Below, in pieces: positions 34,965 through 43,493 of a stretch of 64,000 nucleotides of DNA. The position numbers and the translations under genes are program-made. The notes beneath the pieces are model-generated. The model was given only the letters and a program-made list of their open reading frames with translations, did not search any database and had not been told where the DNA came from. Origin of the DNA: Syntrophomonas sp. (GTDB taxonomy: Bacteria > Bacillota > Syntrophomonadia > Syntrophomonadales > Syntrophomonadaceae); assembly GCA_016841245.1 (NCBI GenBank), contig JAENZN010000006.1, positions 62,001 through 126,000 of the forward strand, in the 5' to 3' direction. Numbering within the stretch: the stretch's first letter is position 1; each line of letters starts with the position of its first letter.

Positions 34965-35064
34965 TCAATGATTATAAAGCATAATATCGATAATAAAAGC
35001 CAGGAATAATAATCCTTCTGATTGAATAAAAGAAAAATTTTGTAAAATTATATTAATATTAGTT

Positions 35065-35101
35065 GGGACTCTCAAGCAATAACCTTGAAGAGTCCCTGTT
35101 T
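35065..35101 (+). terminator. Terminator between folE and the hydrogenase genes
   Basis: GGGACTCT-CAAG pairs with CTTG-AAGAGTCCC with one bulge, followed by TGTTTTG. It closes the folE unit. The rest of the 377-base gap up to hydC is AT-rich and should hold the hydrogenase promoter; a TTGTTAA half-site resembling a Rex operator occurs at 35266-35272 but lacks a matching second half. Confidence 0.7.
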
Positions 35102-35340
35102 TGTGGGCGATTAAAAGCTCTTCCATTTACTTTGTTCAATTTGTAACTTATAAAATGGCGAGAATCTACTAGAATACACATATATATTAGAAATACTTAT
35201 AAATTCGCATATAAACTTTGAATAACAGGCTATTTTAACATTTATTATTTGGGAGTGGTGTATTATTGTTAAATTAATTGTAGCCTGGTTAATGTAAAAG
35301 GGATTAGTATGTCAATTAACTACGGAAAGGAGGAATGTGA

Positions 35341-35784
35341 ATGAGTTATAAGGAGATAATTGCCAGGTATGCTGAGGTTCCGGGGGGGATTATAGAGGCA
35401 TTCCATGCAGTTGAAAAGGAGCTTAGTTTCCTGCCAGAAGAAGCTATAGCTGAAGCTGCCCGGGTTTTCAAGATGCCGGCTGCTGAGGCGTTTGGTGTAG
35501 CGTCTTTTTATTCCATGTTTTCAACCAAAGCAAGGGGTAAAAATATAATCAGGTTATGTGAAAGTGCTCCGTGTCATGTGGCTGGTGCAGCGGAAGTTGT
35601 CGCTGCAATAGAGAAAGAATTAGGTATCAGGATGGGCGAGTCGACAAAAGATGGTCTCTTTGCTCTTGAATTTACCGAATGTGTAGGTCAATGTCAGGCT
35701 ACTCCAGTAATAACTATTAATAGTAAGCCGTATTTAGATGTAACACCCGCTATCGTACCAAATATTCTTGCAGAATACAAATAG
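35341..35784 (+). CDS. hydC: [FeFe]-hydrogenase subunit HydC (NuoE-like)
   Basis: This 147-residue protein is the thioredoxin-fold [2Fe-2S] subunit that accompanies the NADH-binding HydB. The cluster ligands are visible as CESAPCHVAG (about residues 77-86) and FTECVGQCQATP (about 117-128). AAAGGAGGAATG lies before the ATG. With hydB and hydA it forms the trimer typical of NAD-linked, partly bifurcating hydrogenases; in Syntrophomonas such an enzyme is thought to oxidise NADH. Confidence 0.96.
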   Translation: MSYKEIIARYAEVPGGIIEAFHAVEKELSFLPEEAIAEAARVFKMPAAEAFGVASFYSMFSTKARGKNIIRLCESAPCHVAGAAEVVAAIEKELGIRMGESTKDGLFALEFTECVGQCQATPVITINSKPYLDVTPAIVPNILAEYK

Positions 35785-35851
35785 TTACAGACCTTACGGT
35801 CGGTAATAGGAGAACTTTTTCTATATATGTAAGGAGAAAGGAGGTCATACA

Positions 35852-37075
35852 ATGGCCGAAGAAATGCGCATTGTGTTGCGTAATTACGGCAAAATCGACC
35901 CGCTGAATATAGATGAATATATCGCAGCAGGCGGATATAAAGCCCTGGAAAAAGCCAAAGGGATGAATCAAATAGATTTAATAGAAGAAGTAAAAAAATC
36001 CAATCTGAGGGGCCGTGGAGGAGCAGGTTTCAATTGCGGTCAAAAATGGTTTTTTGCTTATCAGACCAATGCGGATCAGAAATATGTCGTATGCAACGCT
36101 GATGAAGGTGAACCTGGAACATATAAGGATCGCTTAATAATGCAGGGTGATCCTCAGAGTGTTCTGGAGGGTATGGCTGTTTGTGGTTATGCCATTGGAG
36201 CTAATAAAGGTTTTATATATTGTCGTGGTGAGTATCCGTATGTGGTTGACATACTTAACCAGGCTATCGACCAGGCCAAGGCTAAAGGAGTCCTAGGAGA
36301 CTTTGATATCGAGGTGCGTATGGGCGCAGGTGCTTATGTTTGTGGAGAGGAAACCGCACTGATCGAATCCATCGAAGGTCACCGGGGCGAACCTCGTTTC
36401 AAACCCCCTTTCCCAGGGGTAGAAGGATTATGGGGTAAACCGACCATAATTAATAATGTGGAAACGTTTGCTAATATACCAGTGATAGTAGATAAGGGTG
36501 GAGATTGGTATGCTGCTATTGGAGCTCCATCTTATCCTGGAACTAAAGTTCTGACCCTCACCGGGGATGTCAACAACAAAACTTTCTTCGAGGTTCCGAC
36601 TAGCACAACTATCAGAGAAGTGGTATATGGACTCGGAGGAGGAGTTGCTGGAGGCAAGAAGTTCAAAGCTGTTCAGATCGGTGGTACTTCAGGCGGATTT
36701 ATTCCTGAGTCTCTGCTGGATACGGCTATAAGCTTTGATGCTATGTCTGCGATTGGTGCCACACTCGGTTCAGGTGCTGTTTTTGTAATGGATGAAAGCC
36801 GGGACATGGTAGATGTGGTAGCAGAAATTACCAGGTTCTTTGAACATGAATCATGTGGCAAATGTGCACCGTGTCGTGAAGGAACTGCTCGTATGAATGA
36901 ACTGGTAGGTAAAATAAAAGACGGTAAGGGTTCCGCTGCAGATATTGCCCTGTTAAAGAAACTTGGAGGCGTAATGTCAATAGCCTGCCTGTGTGGTCTT
37001 GGTCAAGCAGCTCCAGCTCCCGTTCTTACAACCCTAGGACATTTTGCTGCTGACTATGAAGACAAGTTGGTTTAG
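35852..37075 (+). CDS. hydB: [FeFe]-hydrogenase subunit HydB (NuoF-like, NADH-binding)
   Basis: The 407-residue protein has the NuoF core: RGRGGAGFNCGQKW (NADH/FMN site, about residues 53-66), NADEGEPGTYKDR, GAGAYVCGEETALIESIEG, and the [4Fe-4S] ligands ESCGKCAPCREGT near residue 332. It lacks the N-terminal thioredoxin-like domain and the C-terminal ferredoxin domain found in longer HydB proteins such as that of Thermotoga, so fewer clusters are available. GGAGAAAGGAGG lies before the ATG. It is 67 bases after hydC and 14 before hydA. Confidence 0.97.
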   Translation: MAEEMRIVLRNYGKIDPLNIDEYIAAGGYKALEKAKGMNQIDLIEEVKKSNLRGRGGAGFNCGQKWFFAYQTNADQKYVVCNADEGEPGTYKDRLIMQGDPQSVLEGMAVCGYAIGANKGFIYCRGEYPYVVDILNQAIDQAKAKGVLGDFDIEVRMGAGAYVCGEETALIESIEGHRGEPRFKPPFPGVEGLWGKPTIINNVETFANIPVIVDKGGDWYAAIGAPSYPGTKVLTLTGDVNNKTFFEVPTSTTIREVVYGLGGGVAGGKKFKAVQIGGTSGGFIPESLLDTAISFDAMSAIGATLGSGAVFVMDESRDMVDVVAEITRFFEHESCGKCAPCREGTARMNELVGKIKDGKGSAADIALLKKLGGVMSIACLCGLGQAAPAPVLTTLGHFAADYEDKLV

Positions 37076-37089
37076 GAAGGAGGATTAAT

Positions 37090-38814
37090 GTGAATAACGT
37101 AACGATTGATGGTATTAAAACTTCCGTTCCTGAAGGCTCAACTATTCTAAAGGCAGCTGAGAGCATAGGTGTTAAGATACCTACACTATGTAATCATCCT
37201 GACCAGGCAGTAAAAGGTAACTGCCGGGTATGTGTTTGTGAAGTTGAGGGAAGCAGGCTGCTGTCGGCAGCATGCGTTATGCCGGTCTGGGAAGGAATGG
37301 TAGTAAAAACCAGAACTCCGAAGGTAATTGAGGCTAGAAAAACTATCCTGGAACTTATTCTATCCAATCATCCTCAGGATTGTCTGAATTGTATAAGAAA
37401 TCAAAATTGTGAACTGCAAACTCTGGCAGAAGAATATTTCATCAGGGATAATCCTTTCAGTCAGAAGACCAGGGGACTGGCCAAAGATTATTCGACCCCG
37501 GCTATATTCAGAGACCCGGATAAATGTATAAACTGCGGTCGTTGTATTGAAGCATGTTCTGTAATACAGAATGTACATGCTCTGGGCAAAGTAGGACGCG
37601 GTAATAAAGTGATAGTGGCTCCCATGCTGAACGGTAGTCTGGCAGATAGTCCCTGCGTAATGTGCGGACAATGTATCCATGCCTGCCCGGTTGGGGCTAT
37701 AGGAGAAGTAGAAGAAATAGACAAACTTCTGGCTGCTATTGCTGACCCGGATAAAATAGTGGTTACTCAGATTGCTCCTGCAGTTCGGGTTGCCATAGGT
37801 GAAGAAGTTGGTATGGAAACAGGAACTATGCCCATGGACGTTTTTGTATCCGGTCTGCGTCAATTGGGGTTTGATCATGTACTGCACACCAACTTTACCG
37901 CTGACCTGACTATACTGGAAGAAGGTAATGAGCTCTTAAAACGCCTGAAAGAAGGCGGAACATTACCTATGACTACTTCCTGCAGCCCGGGTTGGATCAA
38001 CTTCATTGAAACATACTACCCGGATCTATTGGACAATGTATCAACTTGTAAATCACCTCAGCAGATGTTTGGAGCATTGGCCAAAACTTACTGGGCAGAT
38101 AAGATGAATATAGATCCTGCTAAAATTTATTCTGTATCCATCATGCCCTGTACAGCCAAGAAATTTGAAGCATCCAGACCTGAGATGGTAGACAGCGGTT
38201 TCCGCGATGTTGACCTGGTGCTGACTACCAGGGAAATCGGGAGATTGTTCCGGATGAGCGGAATTGACTTTGACAAACTCGCTGGAGCCGATTTCGATTC
38301 CTGGATGGGTGCATATACTGGTGCGGCGGTTATATTCGGTGCCAGTGGTGGTGTTATGGAAGCTGCCCTGAGAACCGTTTATGAAGTAGTGACCGGACAG
38401 ACTCTGGAAAATGTCAATTTTGAAGTTACCCGTGGTATTGAGGGTATCAAAGAAGCTGAAGTAGATTTGAATGGCACGGTGGTTAAAGTTGCTATCGCCA
38501 ACGGACTGGCAAATGCCACCAAATTAATGGATGAAGTTCGGGCGGGAACATCTCCCTACCACTTTATTGAGATAATGGCATGCCCCGGTGGATGTATAGG
38601 CGGTGGTGGACAGCCCATTACCAAAACTAATGCCAAACGTGTTGAACGTATCAACCAGATCTATGTAGAAGATGAAGCTTGTGAGATCAGGAAATCTCAT
38701 GAAAATCCTGAAGTTAAGACGCTGTATGAGGAATTCCTGCATGAGCCGCTGGGACATCAATCTCATCATCTCCTGCATACCCACTATACTGCCAAGAACA
38801 AAAAGGTTCTTTAG
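37090..38814 (+). CDS. hydA: [FeFe]-hydrogenase catalytic subunit HydA
   Basis: The 574-residue protein evolves or takes up hydrogen at the H-cluster. Domains in order are a [2Fe-2S] ferredoxin domain (CNHPDQAVKGNCRVCVCEV), a His-ligated cluster (HPQDCLNCIRNQNC), two [4Fe-4S] clusters (CINCGRCIEAC and CVMCGQCIHACP), and the H-cluster domain with L1 TTSCSPGWINF, L2 MPCTAKKFE and L3 MACPGGCIGGGGQP. The usual L1 motif is TSCCPGW; the second Cys, the proton-relay position in Clostridium pasteurianum CpI, is Ser here. The GTG start follows AAGGAGG. The downstream region holds a repeated leader-like motif. Confidence 0.98.
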   Translation: MNNVTIDGIKTSVPEGSTILKAAESIGVKIPTLCNHPDQAVKGNCRVCVCEVEGSRLLSAACVMPVWEGMVVKTRTPKVIEARKTILELILSNHPQDCLNCIRNQNCELQTLAEEYFIRDNPFSQKTRGLAKDYSTPAIFRDPDKCINCGRCIEACSVIQNVHALGKVGRGNKVIVAPMLNGSLADSPCVMCGQCIHACPVGAIGEVEEIDKLLAAIADPDKIVVTQIAPAVRVAIGEEVGMETGTMPMDVFVSGLRQLGFDHVLHTNFTADLTILEEGNELLKRLKEGGTLPMTTSCSPGWINFIETYYPDLLDNVSTCKSPQQMFGALAKTYWADKMNIDPAKIYSVSIMPCTAKKFEASRPEMVDSGFRDVDLVLTTREIGRLFRMSGIDFDKLAGADFDSWMGAYTGAAVIFGASGGVMEAALRTVYEVVTGQTLENVNFEVTRGIEGIKEAEVDLNGTVVKVAIANGLANATKLMDEVRAGTSPYHFIEIMACPGGCIGGGGQPITKTNAKRVERINQIYVEDEACEIRKSHENPEVKTLYEEFLHEPLGHQSHHLLHTHYTAKNKKVL

Positions 38815-38855
38815 CAGTTAAGGGCAATAATTAAATAATCAAACCATCACTTGTT

Positions 38856-38951
38856 CCTGATAATAAGGTTAAGTACTGAATTAGAGGGGCACAAAAGGAT
38901 AATTATGTATCTTGTGCCGCTTATTCCAGGGAGAGTAAGCGGCATTCTTTT
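38856..38951 (+). promoter_or_regulatory. Hydrogenase-locus leader motif, copy 1, with terminator
   Basis: CCTGATAATAAGGTTAAG at 38856-38873 and ACTGAATTAGAGGGG at 38875-38889 match copy 3 at 39394-39426 closely. It is followed by a GCACAA/TTGTGC hairpin and a terminator (GCCGCTTA/TAAGCGGC, 38916-38943, then ATTCTTTT). It lies 42 bases after hydA, so it may just be part of the hydA 3' end, but the shared upstream block before an intrinsic terminator suggests an RNA or operator element. Confidence 0.5.
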
Positions 38952-39012
38952 GGCTTAACGATGTTTAAAACTAGCAGATCGATACTAATAATAGATATAA
39001 GATGAATGTGCT

Positions 39013-39096
39013 CCAATAATGAGGTTGGATTCTAAAAAAAGGATGATTAGAGCCGCATAAGGCCAGTACAGTTAATAAAGGGTGGACGGCTTTTTT
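39013..39096 (+). promoter_or_regulatory. Hydrogenase-locus leader motif, copy 2, with terminator
   Basis: CCAATAATGAGGTTGGATTCT shares the ATAATGAGGTT core with copies 1 and 3, here inside a TCCAA/TTGGA stem. A terminator-like hairpin (AGCCG with CGGCT, 39051-39091) and TTTTTT follow. The TM1266-type gene starts 25 bases further on, placing the element in its leader. Confidence 0.45.
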
Positions 39097-39120
39097 GCCT
39101 GATGTTGAAGGGGGCTTGAA

Positions 39121-39372
39121 ATGGAAGAAAGAAGGCTTGGGGTTATTGGGATTGTAATAGAGAGTCGGGAAGTCGTTTCTATGGTTAATCAAATATTAAG
39201 TGAATATGCCAGTATTATGATTGGCAGGATGGGAGTTCCTTATAAAGAAAAGGATGTGGCGGTAATTTCACTTATTGTTGATGGATCAACTGACCAGATT
39301 GGAGCCCTTACCGGTAAACTGGGGAATATAAACAATGTTACTGTGAAAAGTGCACTGACCAAAGGCAGATAA
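39121..39372 (+). CDS. TM1266-type iron-only hydrogenase system putative regulator
   Basis: The 83-residue protein belongs to the small ACT/NikR-like family found beside [FeFe]-hydrogenase genes (IGIVIESREVV at the start, YASIMIGRMGVPY, AVISLIVDGSTDQIGALTGKLG). It has no DNA-binding domain of its own, and a regulatory or metabolite-sensing role is proposed from gene context only. AAGGGGGCTTG lies before the ATG. It lies between hydA and hydG and is flanked on both sides by copies of the repeated leader motif. Confidence 0.92.
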   Translation: MEERRLGVIGIVIESREVVSMVNQILSEYASIMIGRMGVPYKEKDVAVISLIVDGSTDQIGALTGKLGNINNVTVKSALTKGR

Positions 39373-39393
39373 AAAACCGCATATAACAGTAAA

Positions 39394-39482
39394 CCTGATA
39401 ATGAGGTTAATTCTGAGTTAGAGGGGTAGGAAAAACTAATTAATGTCAAATCGGCCTGCCCTGAAAAGGGGTAGGCTTTTTT
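39394..39482 (+). promoter_or_regulatory. Hydrogenase-locus leader motif, copy 3, with terminator
   Basis: CCTGATAATGAGGTTAAT and TCTGAGTTAGAGGGG repeat copy 1 with few changes; AACCT/AGGTT can pair around GATAATG. A terminator (GCCTGCCC with GGGTAGGC, 39454-39476, then TTTTTT) follows. hydG starts about 150 bases downstream, so the element is placed like an attenuating leader. Confidence 0.5.
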
Positions 39483-39634
39483 ATTAGCTTGTTTATAAAT
39501 ATGTACGCATTACCAAAACAGTGGAAGACCGGTTGAGTGCGGTGGTAAGCATGAACTATAACAGTGGGAATGGCCATTGTCTCATAAGCGGTATTCACTG
39601 TGGTATAACTAAACATAATGGGAGGGTAAACAAA

Positions 39635-41098
39635 ATGCAAACAACTGCAGTAAAGGAATGGATGGATAGTGTTGTAAAGCCAGAACAGGTACAAAAATAT
39701 ATGAAGGGTGGAAAGGATTTTATCGATGAGGACTATATCGAAGACACCCTGCTGAAGAAAATACGACCGGAAAAGCAGGAGATCCGGGAAATAATAGCTA
39801 AATCCCTGGAACTTAGGCGATTGGAACCCGAAGAAACTGCTGCTTTGTTAAATTGTAAGGATGAAGATTTGTGGCGGGAGATGTATGAGGCCGGGCTAAA
39901 GATCAAGCAGCAGGTCTACGGGCGCCGGATAGTAACTTTTGCCCCTCTCTACATAAGCAACCTGTGTGTAAACAGCTGTGTGTATTGTGGCTTCAGGAAG
40001 GATAATCAGGAAAGCGTCCGCAAGCAACTCACTATGGATGAACTGCGGGAAGAAGTGAAAGCTTTGATACAGCAGGGACACAAACGCTTGATAATGGTCT
40101 ATGGAGAACATCCCAGTTCGGATGCAGGATATATAGCTGAAACACTCAAAACAGTGTATGATACCAAAGTCGGTAATGGAGAGATACGGAGGAGCAATGT
40201 AAATGCGGCTCCTATGTCCATAGAAGACCTGCGCCGGTTAAATGAGGTTGGGATAGGAACCTTTCAGGTGTTCCAGGAAACCTACCATCACCAGACCTAT
40301 AAGAGACTTCATCCCAAAGGAATAAAAGCTGATTACCGGTGGCGTCTCTATGCCATGCACCGGGCTATGGAAGCTGAAGTAGATGATGTAGGTATAGGTG
40401 CCTTGTTTGGGTTGTACGATTGGAAATTCGATGTGATGGGACTCTTGATGCATACTATAGATCTGGAAAAACATTTTGGAGGGGTCGGTCCTCATACCAT
40501 ATCTTTTCCCCGTATGGAACCCGCAGTAAACACCCCGTATATTGAAAAGAACTCCTATAAGATCGATGATGATACTTTCAAAAAGCTGGTTACCGTAATC
40601 AGGTTATCGGTACCTTATACCGGGATGATATTGACTGCCCGGGAAAATGCGGCTGTACGGCAGGAAGTCATACAGGTTGGCTGTACTCAGATTGATGCCG
40701 GATCTAATATTGCCATTGGCGGTTACAGCGAAAATAATCCTGATCACCACAAACAGCAGTTTATCCTGGGGGATGATCGCAGTCTGGATGAAGCTATCCG
40801 GGATATGGCTTCATTGGGCTATATTACTTCATTTTGTACCGCCGGCTACCGGGCTGGAAGAACCGGGCACATCTTTATGGATATTGCTAAACAGGGCAAA
40901 GTAAATAATCTTTGTATGCCCAATGCCATATTGACATTTAAGGAATACCTGCTGGATTATGCCAGTACCGAGACCAGGATAGTGGGAGAGGATTTGATCG
41001 GGAAAGAACTGCAGGCTCTGCCTTCGGATAAGATTCGAAATAAGGTCAGCGATATGCTGGAAAAGATAGAAGCGGGAGAAAGAGATCTGTACGTTTAA
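39635..41098 (+). CDS. hydG: [FeFe]-hydrogenase maturase HydG
   Basis: HydG is a radical-SAM enzyme that splits tyrosine to make the CO and cyanide ligands of the H-cluster. The 487-residue protein has the first cluster motif CVNSCVYCGF (CX3CX2C, with the context TFAPLYISNLCVNS), and the C-terminal cluster ligands in SFCTAGYRAGRTGHIFMD, the CX2CX22C-type region of the family being partly visible. The ATG at 39635 is chosen because GGGAGGG lies 9 bases upstream and the homology starts there. A small gene and hydE follow in the same direction. Confidence 0.96.
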   Translation: MQTTAVKEWMDSVVKPEQVQKYMKGGKDFIDEDYIEDTLLKKIRPEKQEIREIIAKSLELRRLEPEETAALLNCKDEDLWREMYEAGLKIKQQVYGRRIVTFAPLYISNLCVNSCVYCGFRKDNQESVRKQLTMDELREEVKALIQQGHKRLIMVYGEHPSSDAGYIAETLKTVYDTKVGNGEIRRSNVNAAPMSIEDLRRLNEVGIGTFQVFQETYHHQTYKRLHPKGIKADYRWRLYAMHRAMEAEVDDVGIGALFGLYDWKFDVMGLLMHTIDLEKHFGGVGPHTISFPRMEPAVNTPYIEKNSYKIDDDTFKKLVTVIRLSVPYTGMILTARENAAVRQEVIQVGCTQIDAGSNIAIGGYSENNPDHHKQQFILGDDRSLDEAIRDMASLGYITSFCTAGYRAGRTGHIFMDIAKQGKVNNLCMPNAILTFKEYLLDYASTETRIVGEDLIGKELQALPSDKIRNKVSDMLEKIEAGERDLYV

Positions 41099-41112
41099 AA
41101 AAGGTGATGATT

Positions 41113-41412
41113 ATGATGGTGCAAAAAATAGGATTGGAAGAAAGCAGCAGAGATGAGCAGCTGCTGAAGTCGATGCAGGAATCACTGCTGCGGGATCATC
41201 CGCAGCTAAAAGTGCGCTGGTCACGAATTTTAGGACGGCGCTGGTCTCATATAGGCGGAAACAGCAGTGAAGCCTGGTTGGGCAGCAGGCAATACCGGCT
41301 AAATAATGAGTATGGAATTTGTATTGATAATGCTGATGATATCTGCAAGGAAGAATTGGAGAGTATAATCAATCAATTGCGGGAGAATATAGCAGATGAA
41401 AGACAGGGGTAA
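41113..41412 (+). CDS. Unknown small protein within the hydrogenase maturation cluster
   Basis: The protein of about 99 residues is soluble and charged, with a basic, Trp-containing middle (KVRWSRILGRRWSHIGG) and an acidic helical end (EELESIINQLRENIADE). AAGGTGAT precedes the ATG codons at 41113 and 41116. It starts 14 bases after hydG and overlaps the start of hydE by 17 bases, so it is translated with the maturases. I do not recognise a family; the tight packing argues for a real gene with a role in hydrogenase assembly or its control. Confidence 0.7.
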   Translation: MMVQKIGLEESSRDEQLLKSMQESLLRDHPQLKVRWSRILGRRWSHIGGNSSEAWLGSRQYRLNNEYGICIDNADDICKEELESIINQLRENIADERQG

Positions 41413-42448
41413 CATTACTGATTTATTAAACTCAAAGGATTCTGATGAATTGAAGGCCCTTATTGATGATACTGAATCCATCCGCCGCCAAAAGATAGGC
41501 AATAAAATTTATCTCCGCGGCTTGGTAGAGTTTTCAAACTACTGTGACCGGGATTGTCTGTACTGTGGGGTAAGAAACAGCAATAGTCGGGTAGTACGAT
41601 ATAAGATGGACCAAAATGAGATTATTGCGATTATCAAATCTGCTTATCAGCAGGGTTACCGGTCTGTATGTTTGCAATCCGGGGAAACCGATAGTGCGGC
41701 CGGGGTTATTTGGTTGACAGACATCGTAAAGAGCATCAAAGACATCAATTCCGGCACGGATGAGCAGGGGATAGGGATCACTTTATGTGTAGGAGAATTA
41801 AGCTACCGTCAGTACCTGGAATTGTGGGAAGCAGGTGCCCATCGGTACCTCTTGCGGATAGAAAGCTCTGATCGGGTCCTGTTTCAAAAACTGCATCCCC
41901 CTGCTCAGCGTTATGAAAAGCGGGTAGAATGCCTGGAAGCGCTTAAAGATATTGGCTTCCAGGTCGGAACCGGGGTCATGATTGGTTTGCCGGGACAGAA
42001 TGCGGAACATTTAGTAAAAGATATAGAATTTTTCCAGGCCCTGGACGTAGATATGCTGGGGATGGGGCCCTATATTCTCCATTCTGATGCTCCTTTATCC
42101 AGAACCAAAGCCAGGAGCATTCTTGATCCTTATACTACCACCCTGAAAATGATTGCCCTGGCCAGGAGTCTGATGCCGGAAATAAACATCGTAGCATCTA
42201 CCGCCCTGCAGACTATTAATCCTGAGGGGTTAAAGATGGGCATAAGAGCAGGTGCCAATATTGTTATGCCTGTTTTAACCCCTCCCCGATATCGTGACCA
42301 ATACCTGTTGTATGAAGACAAAAAGCATACTGCTTTACAGACTATAGCGTCAGAATTAGCGGAAATCGAATACCAAATTGAAACACACAAGTGGGGAGAT
42401 CCAGTCCACTACTTTAGAAGGTTGGGAAAGGAGGATCCTCACTGCTGA
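41396..42448 (+). CDS. hydE: [FeFe]-hydrogenase maturase HydE
   Basis: HydE is the second radical-SAM maturase; it processes the iron precursor made by HydG. The 350-residue protein has the CX3CX2C motif in FSNYCDRDCLYCGVRNSN (about residues 44-61), the LQSGE segment, SSDRVLFQKLHP, GTGVMIGLPGQ and the C-terminal GANIVMPVLTPPRYRDQYLLY. It overlaps the preceding small gene. The third maturase, HydF, is not encoded in the window and must lie elsewhere. Confidence 0.96.
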   Translation: MKDRGNITDLLNSKDSDELKALIDDTESIRRQKIGNKIYLRGLVEFSNYCDRDCLYCGVRNSNSRVVRYKMDQNEIIAIIKSAYQQGYRSVCLQSGETDSAAGVIWLTDIVKSIKDINSGTDEQGIGITLCVGELSYRQYLELWEAGAHRYLLRIESSDRVLFQKLHPPAQRYEKRVECLEALKDIGFQVGTGVMIGLPGQNAEHLVKDIEFFQALDVDMLGMGPYILHSDAPLSRTKARSILDPYTTTLKMIALARSLMPEINIVASTALQTINPEGLKMGIRAGANIVMPVLTPPRYRDQYLLYEDKKHTALQTIASELAEIEYQIETHKWGDPVHYFRRLGKEDPHC

Positions 42449-42588
42449 TCATCAACCGGCAGGCCTATTGGTCTGCCTCTGGCAATAGTTATAACCGACT
42501 CTCAGGTTAAAGGAGGTGGCGGCGGTAGTTGACGAAGGCATTGCTTTAAGTCCCTTGGCCAGCGAACTGGACTAGAAGGGCGGCAGTA

Positions 42589-43299
42589 TCAAAACTGGAC
42601 GGCTGGGATTTTAATGGCAGCGGTTACCGGCAGATGGTCGGAAGCTTCGGACTTAAAGATGCGAAAGCTGGAACACCTTGATTTATCATCAATGAATATA
42701 TAGTCGATACGTACCCGGGGAGAGTCAGAAGGATAGGTGTTTCCATGTATCCCGGAATTGTGCTGGAAAGTATCATGAAGATATTCGGAAAGCATACGCA
42801 TCTCGCGCATTAAGGGAGTGGCATTCATGTCTCCTGCAAGAATGGTTGGGCTAGAAGAGTCCTGAATTATGGGCAGGATGATATACTTCAAATGACGATA
42901 ACGGGAAACCTGATTAAGTCCCAGGTGCATGTTGAAGATGCTGAAATGAGCACCTTGTGCATCTATATCAGCCTGCAGACAACCTCTTTCGTCACGGGAA
43001 TCGGGGAGAATATGTTTGGTTTCTTTAACTATCGGATATTTGGACAGGATAGCATTGCCCACCGAACCAAATTTCAAGCGGTGAACAGGCCCGTAGGCAT
43101 AATTCATGCCTAACAAGCCTGCCAGGGCATGGGCCTGGCGGGATACACCGGCTATCCCGGGTACCATTTCTACTTCCTGCAGAGCTATAATATCTGCAGC
43201 TATTTCACTTAGAACCTGCTGAATTTGATTCAGGTCCTTCCGGCCGTCAATTCCCACAGCTCGACGAATATTGTAACTGGCCACTTTTATAACCGGCAA
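42589..43299 (-). CDS. Endonuclease/exonuclease/phosphatase family protein
   Basis: The 236-residue protein has the metal-dependent phosphodiesterase fold markers: VASYNIRRAVG at the start, ADIIALQEVE (catalytic Glu), FNMHLGLN, ILAGDMNATPL, IDYIFID and the ending SDHLPVTAAI. Members cleave DNA, phospholipids or other phosphoesters; the substrate is open. The TTG at 43299 is preferred because AAGGAGG lies 7 bases upstream, whereas the upstream open frame has no similarity. It is convergent with hydE. Confidence 0.9.
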   Translation of the reverse strand: MPVIKVASYNIRRAVGIDGRKDLNQIQQVLSEIAADIIALQEVEMVPGIAGVSRQAHALAGLLGMNYAYGPVHRLKFGSVGNAILSKYPIVKETKHILPDSRDERGCLQADIDAQGAHFSIFNMHLGLNQVSRYRHLKYIILPIIQDSSSPTILAGDMNATPLMREMRMLSEYLHDTFQHNSGIHGNTYPSDSPRVRIDYIFIDDKSRCSSFRIFKSEASDHLPVTAAIKIPAVQF

Positions 43300-43445
43300 A
43301 CCGGAAACCTCCTTATGTATTGGAGTATATAAATCTATATGCATCCACTATAGATTATTTAACAAAAAAATCCTAATAAAAGGCAGGCATTTAATGGAAA
43401 AACAGATAGTTCATGAAGCCAGGAAAAATTATATCCTCGATCAAG

Positions 43446-43482
43446 AAAGAACTACTGTCTCGAACAGTAGTTCTTTCTAATT
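43446..43482 (-). terminator. Terminator hairpin after the DUF2726 gene
   Basis: AAAGAACTACTGT and ACAGTAGTTCTTT form a perfect 13-base stem with a 5-base loop. The A-run on the plus side gives T residues on the minus strand, so it serves the minus-strand gene upstream. Confidence 0.8.
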
Positions 43483-43493
43483 ATGATCAATCA

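Noticed and set aside
35266-35283. Rex operator upstream of hydC
   Set aside because: Only one TTGTTAA half-site is present; the second half does not match, so it is not listed as an operator.
42516-42575. 19-codon frame after a strong GGAGGTG downstream of hydE
   Set aside because: It is very short, the GTG overlaps the ribosome site, and no family or extension is seen; it may be chance or a relic.
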